From: Erwinia sorbitola
Lineage (GTDB): Bacteria; Pseudomonadota; Gammaproteobacteria; Enterobacterales; Enterobacteriaceae
Assembly: GCF_009738185.1 (NCBI RefSeq)
Contig: NZ_CP046509.1
Coordinates: 933,501 to 997,500 of the forward strand
Direction: 5' to 3'
Length of the DNA: 64,000 nt
Each line of letters starts with the position of its first letter. Position 1 is the first letter of the stretch. This document shows positions 60,404 to 64,000 of this stretch, one piece after another. The translations under genes and the position numbers were made by a program. Below the pieces are notes generated by a model. It ran no database searches, had not been told where the DNA came from, and worked only from the letters and a program-made list of their open reading frames with translations.

Positions 60404-62950
60404 ATGACTTTATCTTATTTTAACTTGCTTCCTTCGCGTCCACATATTCTTGGGGTCTGGATTGCCTTTGTTCTTAGTGGTGGCGTTATCAGGGTACATG
60501 CAGATAATATCCAGTTTAACACTGACGTTCTCGATGTAAAAGAACGAGAAAATATTGATCTCGGCCGGTTTTCCCGTGGTGGGTTTATTATGCCTGGAAA
60601 TTATAACATGGCGGTAAAGATCAATACGCAGGAGTTACCAGAACAGGAAGTTTTGTTTATTCCACCTGAAAGCGATTTAAACGGAAGTGAAGCCTGTATC
60701 AGCCCGCAGCTGGTTGAACAGTTTGGCTTAAAACCGGCTGTACTGTCAGAGGTTGCCTGGTGGAATGAGGGCCAGTGCCTGGTCGTTAGCAGCCTGCCTG
60801 GTTTGACAGCACGCGGTGAACTGGGCACCTCTACGCTATATATCAACCTGCCGCAGATATATCTGGAATATACCTCTGCTAACTGGGATCCACCTTCGCG
60901 CTGGGAAGCGGGTATTCCGGGGCTGTTGTTGGACTATAACGTGAATACCCATACGCAACGTCAGCTTAAAAATAACAGTCAGAGCTACAACCTGAGTGGT
61001 AATGGCACCGTCGGTGCCAACCTGGGGGCGTGGCGTCTACGCGCCAACTGGCAGGCACGCCTCGATCATCAGACAGGTTCCGGGCAGCCGACTAAGCGTA
61101 GCCTGGACTGGAGCCGTTATTACGCCTACCGCGCGATCCCACGCCTGCGGGCGAGGCTGACGATGGGGGAGGATTATCTGACCTCGGATATTTTTGACAG
61201 CTTCCGCTTTGCCGGGCTTAGTCTGGTGAGTGACGATAATATGCTTCCGCCAAACTTGCGTGGTTATGCGCCTGAAGTCACTGGCGTAGCGCGTACCAAC
61301 GCCAAAGTTGTTATTAGCCAGCAGGGGCGTGTATTGCAGGAAACCTATGTGGCGGTAGGGGCATTCCGTATTCAAGATCTTAATGATGCGATATCCGGGC
61401 GGCTGGATATTCGTGTTGAGGAACAGGACGGCAGCGTACAGGAGTTTCAGATGCAAACGGCCAGCATTCCGTATCTGACCCGCCCCGGCTCACTGCGCTA
61501 TAAGATCGCTGCGGGCAGGCCATCGGACTTCCGGCACCGGACTAATGGTCCATTATTTACCACCGGTGAGTTTTCCTGGGGTATCAGTAATGGCTGGTCA
61601 ATGTATGGCGGTGGTGTGGTGGGTGGTGATTATAACGCACTTGCCGGCGGGATTGGGCGCGACTTAATGATGCTGGGCGCATTATCGTTTGATATGACGC
61701 ACTCGCGGGCCAGTTTACCGCACGAAAAAAGCGCGTTGAGCGGCAGTTCCTATCGTATGAGCTATTCCAAGCGTTTCGATGATTATGACAGCCAGGTAAC
61801 ATTTGCTGGTTATCGCTTCTCTGAGCGCAAATATATGACTATGGGAGAATATCTGGATGCCCGCACCTATGGTACCCGGCCGCAAAGTAGTAAAGAGATG
61901 TACACCATCACTTTTAATAAGCAGTTCCGGGATTTAGGTTTGAGCGCCTATCTTAACTATAGCCATCAGACCTATTGGGATCGGCCCACTAGTGATAACT
62001 ATAGCCTGACGCTGTCACGCTACTTTGATCTTTGGCGCTTTAAAAACCTGAGCCTGTCACTAAACGGCTACCGCAATAAAAACAACGGTAGAAATGATGA
62101 TGGTATGCATCTTTCTTTGTCGATGCCATTTGGTCGCCGTGGATCGATAAGCTATAGCAGTTCGCTGAATCGTAATGATAATTCCCATCAGATGAGCTAC
62201 CACGACAATGTTAATGGGCATGACTACTATCAGGTCAATTCGGGTGTTTCCCGCAGTGGCGTGATGGCCAGTGGTTCATACACTCATCAAGGGGATTTGT
62301 CGCAAATAGGCGTGAATGCCAGCTATCAGGAGGGACATTACACCTCAGTAGGCTTGTCCTTACAGGGCGGTGTAACGGCGACGGCGAAAGGCGCGGCACT
62401 ACATCGCGCTGGTAGCCACGGTGGTACGCGGATCTTAGTGGATGCCGATGGCGTGGCGGGCATTCCTATTCGTGGCTCTGGAGCGGCAACCCGAACGAAC
62501 CGTTTTGGTAAGGCAGTGGTGTCAGACGTCATCAGCTACTATCGCAACAGGGTCAGTATTGATTTGGATCGCTTGCCAGATAACGCTGAAGTAACGCGCT
62601 CTGTCGCACAGGCTACGTTAACTGAAGGGGCCATTGGTTATCGCCGTTTTGAAGTGGTTGCAGGGGAAAAAGCGATGGCGGTGATCCGCCTGGCGGATGG
62701 CTCCTACCCACCGTTTGGCGCTTCTATTTTCAACCGTAAGCAGCAGGAAGTGGGCATTGTTAACGACGGCGGCAGTGTGTACCTCAGCGGTATGAATGCT
62801 GGGGAACAGATGAGTGCGCACTGGGCCGGTTCCGAACAGTGCGTGATTGACCTGCCGCTAGTGCCATTAAACCCAGGCGTTAGCGTGTTACCTGAACTGC
62901 TGCTGCTGTGCCACCAGCCAATTGATAAGAGCAGCGAACCGGAGCAGTAA
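60404..62950 (+). CDS. Fimbrial outer membrane usher
   Basis: The 848-residue usher forms the outer membrane pore through which subunits are assembled. After a signal peptide (ending near VRVHA), the N-terminal chaperone-binding domain includes FNTDVLDVKERENIDLGRFS and YNMAVKIN; the 24-strand barrel with plug contains AYRAIPRLRARLTMGEDYL and PPNLRGYAPEVTGVARTNA; the C-terminal domains have DADGVAGIPIRGSGA and a cysteine pair (EQCVID, LLCHQP). The length is normal for the family. The usher lies before the chaperone gene. Confidence 0.93.
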   Translation: MTLSYFNLLPSRPHILGVWIAFVLSGGVIRVHADNIQFNTDVLDVKERENIDLGRFSRGGFIMPGNYNMAVKINTQELPEQEVLFIPPESDLNGSEACISPQLVEQFGLKPAVLSEVAWWNEGQCLVVSSLPGLTARGELGTSTLYINLPQIYLEYTSANWDPPSRWEAGIPGLLLDYNVNTHTQRQLKNNSQSYNLSGNGTVGANLGAWRLRANWQARLDHQTGSGQPTKRSLDWSRYYAYRAIPRLRARLTMGEDYLTSDIFDSFRFAGLSLVSDDNMLPPNLRGYAPEVTGVARTNAKVVISQQGRVLQETYVAVGAFRIQDLNDAISGRLDIRVEEQDGSVQEFQMQTASIPYLTRPGSLRYKIAAGRPSDFRHRTNGPLFTTGEFSWGISNGWSMYGGGVVGGDYNALAGGIGRDLMMLGALSFDMTHSRASLPHEKSALSGSSYRMSYSKRFDDYDSQVTFAGYRFSERKYMTMGEYLDARTYGTRPQSSKEMYTITFNKQFRDLGLSAYLNYSHQTYWDRPTSDNYSLTLSRYFDLWRFKNLSLSLNGYRNKNNGRNDDGMHLSLSMPFGRRGSISYSSSLNRNDNSHQMSYHDNVNGHDYYQVNSGVSRSGVMASGSYTHQGDLSQIGVNASYQEGHYTSVGLSLQGGVTATAKGAALHRAGSHGGTRILVDADGVAGIPIRGSGAATRTNRFGKAVVSDVISYYRNRVSIDLDRLPDNAEVTRSVAQATLTEGAIGYRRFEVVAGEKAMAVIRLADGSYPPFGASIFNRKQQEVGIVNDGGSVYLSGMNAGEQMSAHWAGSEQCVIDLPLVPLNPGVSVLPELLLLCHQPIDKSSEPEQ

Positions 62951-62974
62951 TTTCAACCATGGAATTTTAACGAG

Positions 62975-63727
62975 ATGAATATGAAAAAGTTAACCCTAAG
63001 AACAATACCCATCTTCAGTACGCTGCTGTGTGTTTTAGCCGCGCCTGCGGCCCAGTCTGCCATCGCCCTTGACCGTACCCGGGTCATTTATGACGGTGCT
63101 CAGAAATCGGTGAGTATGAACGTAAGTAATGAAAACAAGCAACTACCTTATCTGGCACAGGGCTGGATTGAAGATGCATACGGTAAAAAGATCACTTCCC
63201 CCTTAACGGTATTACCACCGGTGCAGCGTATTGAACCCGGTGCTAAAAGCCAGGTGAAAGTACAAGGGTTGCCGGCGGCGAATTCTCTTCCGCAGGATCG
63301 CGAATCGCTGTTTTATTTTAACCTGCGTGAAATACCGCCGCGTAGCGATAAGCCCAATACGCTGCAAATCGCGCTGCAAACGCGTATCAAGCTGTTTTAT
63401 CGACCAAAAGCATTAATGCAGACTGCTAGCGAGACCGCTTCACCTTACCAGGAAAAAATCACTCTGACTAAAGTGGGTGATAAGTATCAGGTCAATAACC
63501 CGACGCCTTATTTCGTCACTATTGTTGATGGTAGCAGCAGTATAAAAGGTCAATCGGCGAAAGGGTTTGAACCGTTGATGGTTGAACCTAAAGGTTCGGC
63601 AATGTTAACCACCAGTGCATTGGGCAATAGCCCGGTACTTACTTATATCAATGACTACGGTGCCCGCCCGCAGCTTAAATTTAGCTGTAAAGGCAACAGT
63701 TGTCTGGCCTCGCGGGTGAAAGAGTAA
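62975..63727 (+). CDS. Fimbrial periplasmic chaperone
   Basis: A 250-residue PapD-like chaperone that donates a strand to folding pilins and delivers them to the usher. The signal peptide ends near AAQSA; conserved features are ALDRTRVIYDG (subunit-anchoring arginine), RESLFYFNLREIPP, and ALQTRIKLFYRP with the second basic anchor. The F1-G1 loop is short (FGS class). A C-terminal cysteine pair (KFSCKGNSC) is present. The start may be 62975 or 62981. A minor subunit gene follows 34 bases later. Confidence 0.92.
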   Translation: MNMKKLTLRTIPIFSTLLCVLAAPAAQSAIALDRTRVIYDGAQKSVSMNVSNENKQLPYLAQGWIEDAYGKKITSPLTVLPPVQRIEPGAKSQVKVQGLPAANSLPQDRESLFYFNLREIPPRSDKPNTLQIALQTRIKLFYRPKALMQTASETASPYQEKITLTKVGDKYQVNNPTPYFVTIVDGSSSIKGQSAKGFEPLMVEPKGSAMLTTSALGNSPVLTYINDYGARPQLKFSCKGNSCLASRVKE

Positions 63728-63761
63728 CAGTAGAACGGAAAGGTACTCAAAGGAGCACCAG

Positions 63762-64000
63762 ATGCAACAAGCACAATGGATTGGTTCCACTTACCGATAT
63801 TTAAGGCGGCGGCCGCTCACCACGTTTGCAGCGACAATAGTGCTACCGTTGGTATTAAGCGGTATCGCACACGCGTCAGATAATTGGGAGGTTGATGGGG
63901 CTAACGGCGTACTGCGAGTCCATGGCGCACTGACTGAAAGCGCCTGTCGTCTGGAAATGACCTCAGCCCGGCAAGATGTTGACTTAGGGGATACAGCTAG
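63762..64000 (+). CDS. Fimbrial minor subunit, 5' part only
   Basis: ATG 63762, preceded by AAAGGAG, opens a frame that stays open to the window edge. The 79 encoded residues include a basic N-terminus, a hydrophobic signal segment (TFAATIVLPLVLSGIAHA), a donor-strand-like GVLRVHGALTESAC with the first pilin cysteine, and VDLGDTA. This is the beginning of another pilin-family subunit of the same operon; the rest lies outside the window. Confidence 0.8.
   Translation, partial: MQQAQWIGSTYRYLRRRPLTTFAATIVLPLVLSGIAHASDNWEVDGANGVLRVHGALTESACRLEMTSARQDVDLGDTA

Noticed and set aside
1..64000. tRNA or rRNA genes
   Set aside because: No cloverleaf-type sequence or rRNA segment was recognised by eye; a covariance-model search was not possible here.

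Overview
The window is chromosomal DNA of an enterobacterium, most likely Erwiniaceae (Erwinia/Pantoea-like). The backbone keeps Escherichia-type gene order: relA-mazG-pyrG-eno-queE, queD-cysJIH, iap, cysG-cysDNC-ygbE-ftsB-ispD-ispF-truD, surE-pcm-nlpD-rpoS, narL, narK-narGHJI, mutS. Products match their E. coli counterparts closely in length and motifs. ERIC-like repeats and a siroheme synthase gene leading cysDNC also fit this group. The genus is an inference.

Layout. 1-7.1 kb: stringent response and nucleotide/glycolytic housekeeping (relA, mazG, pyrG, eno). 7.2-11 kb: accessory genes for a surface acyltransferase and a Tsr-like chemoreceptor. 11-16 kb: queE, a secreted metallo-beta-lactamase-fold protein with a divergent LysR regulator, and a polar amino acid (probably cystine) ABC importer. 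16.3-27.2 kb: queD and the whole sulfate assimilation route. CysDNC make APS and PAPS, CysH reduces PAPS to sulfite, CysJI reduce sulfite to sulfide, and CysG makes the siroheme that CysI needs. The CRISPR-cas locus that E. coli K-12 carries between cysH and iap is absent. 27.3-30.5 kb: ygbE, cell division gene ftsB, isoprenoid genes ispDF and truD.

30.6-38.7 kb holds the most unusual part: eight consecutive same-strand genes joined by 4-8 base overlaps, set between truD and surE, which are neighbours in E. coli. They encode a FabH/OleA-type ketosynthase, an OleD-like NAD-dependent reductase, a metallo-beta-lactamase-fold hydrolase, a CapK/F390-synthetase-type adenylating enzyme, a PAP2-family membrane phosphatase, a sterol-desaturase-family di-iron oxygenase and two paralogous membrane fatty acid desaturases. 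This looks like a self-contained pathway for an unusual unsaturated or hydroxylated lipid; no product can be named from sequence alone.

38.8-42.6 kb: surE-pcm-nlpD-rpoS. 42.6-53.9 kb: nitrate respiration (narL, narK, narGHJI). The sensor gene narX is missing from its usual place, which is occupied by an AT-rich gap and an OprD-like porin gene with an abnormal 5' end: the well-placed start codon opens a seven-codon frame and the porin frame begins three bases after its stop. 53.9-56.5 kb: mutS. 56.9-64 kb: an AT-rich accessory region with a membrane-bound ToxR/MarT-like regulator, a FidL-like partner, and a divergent chaperone-usher fimbrial operon that runs off the window end.
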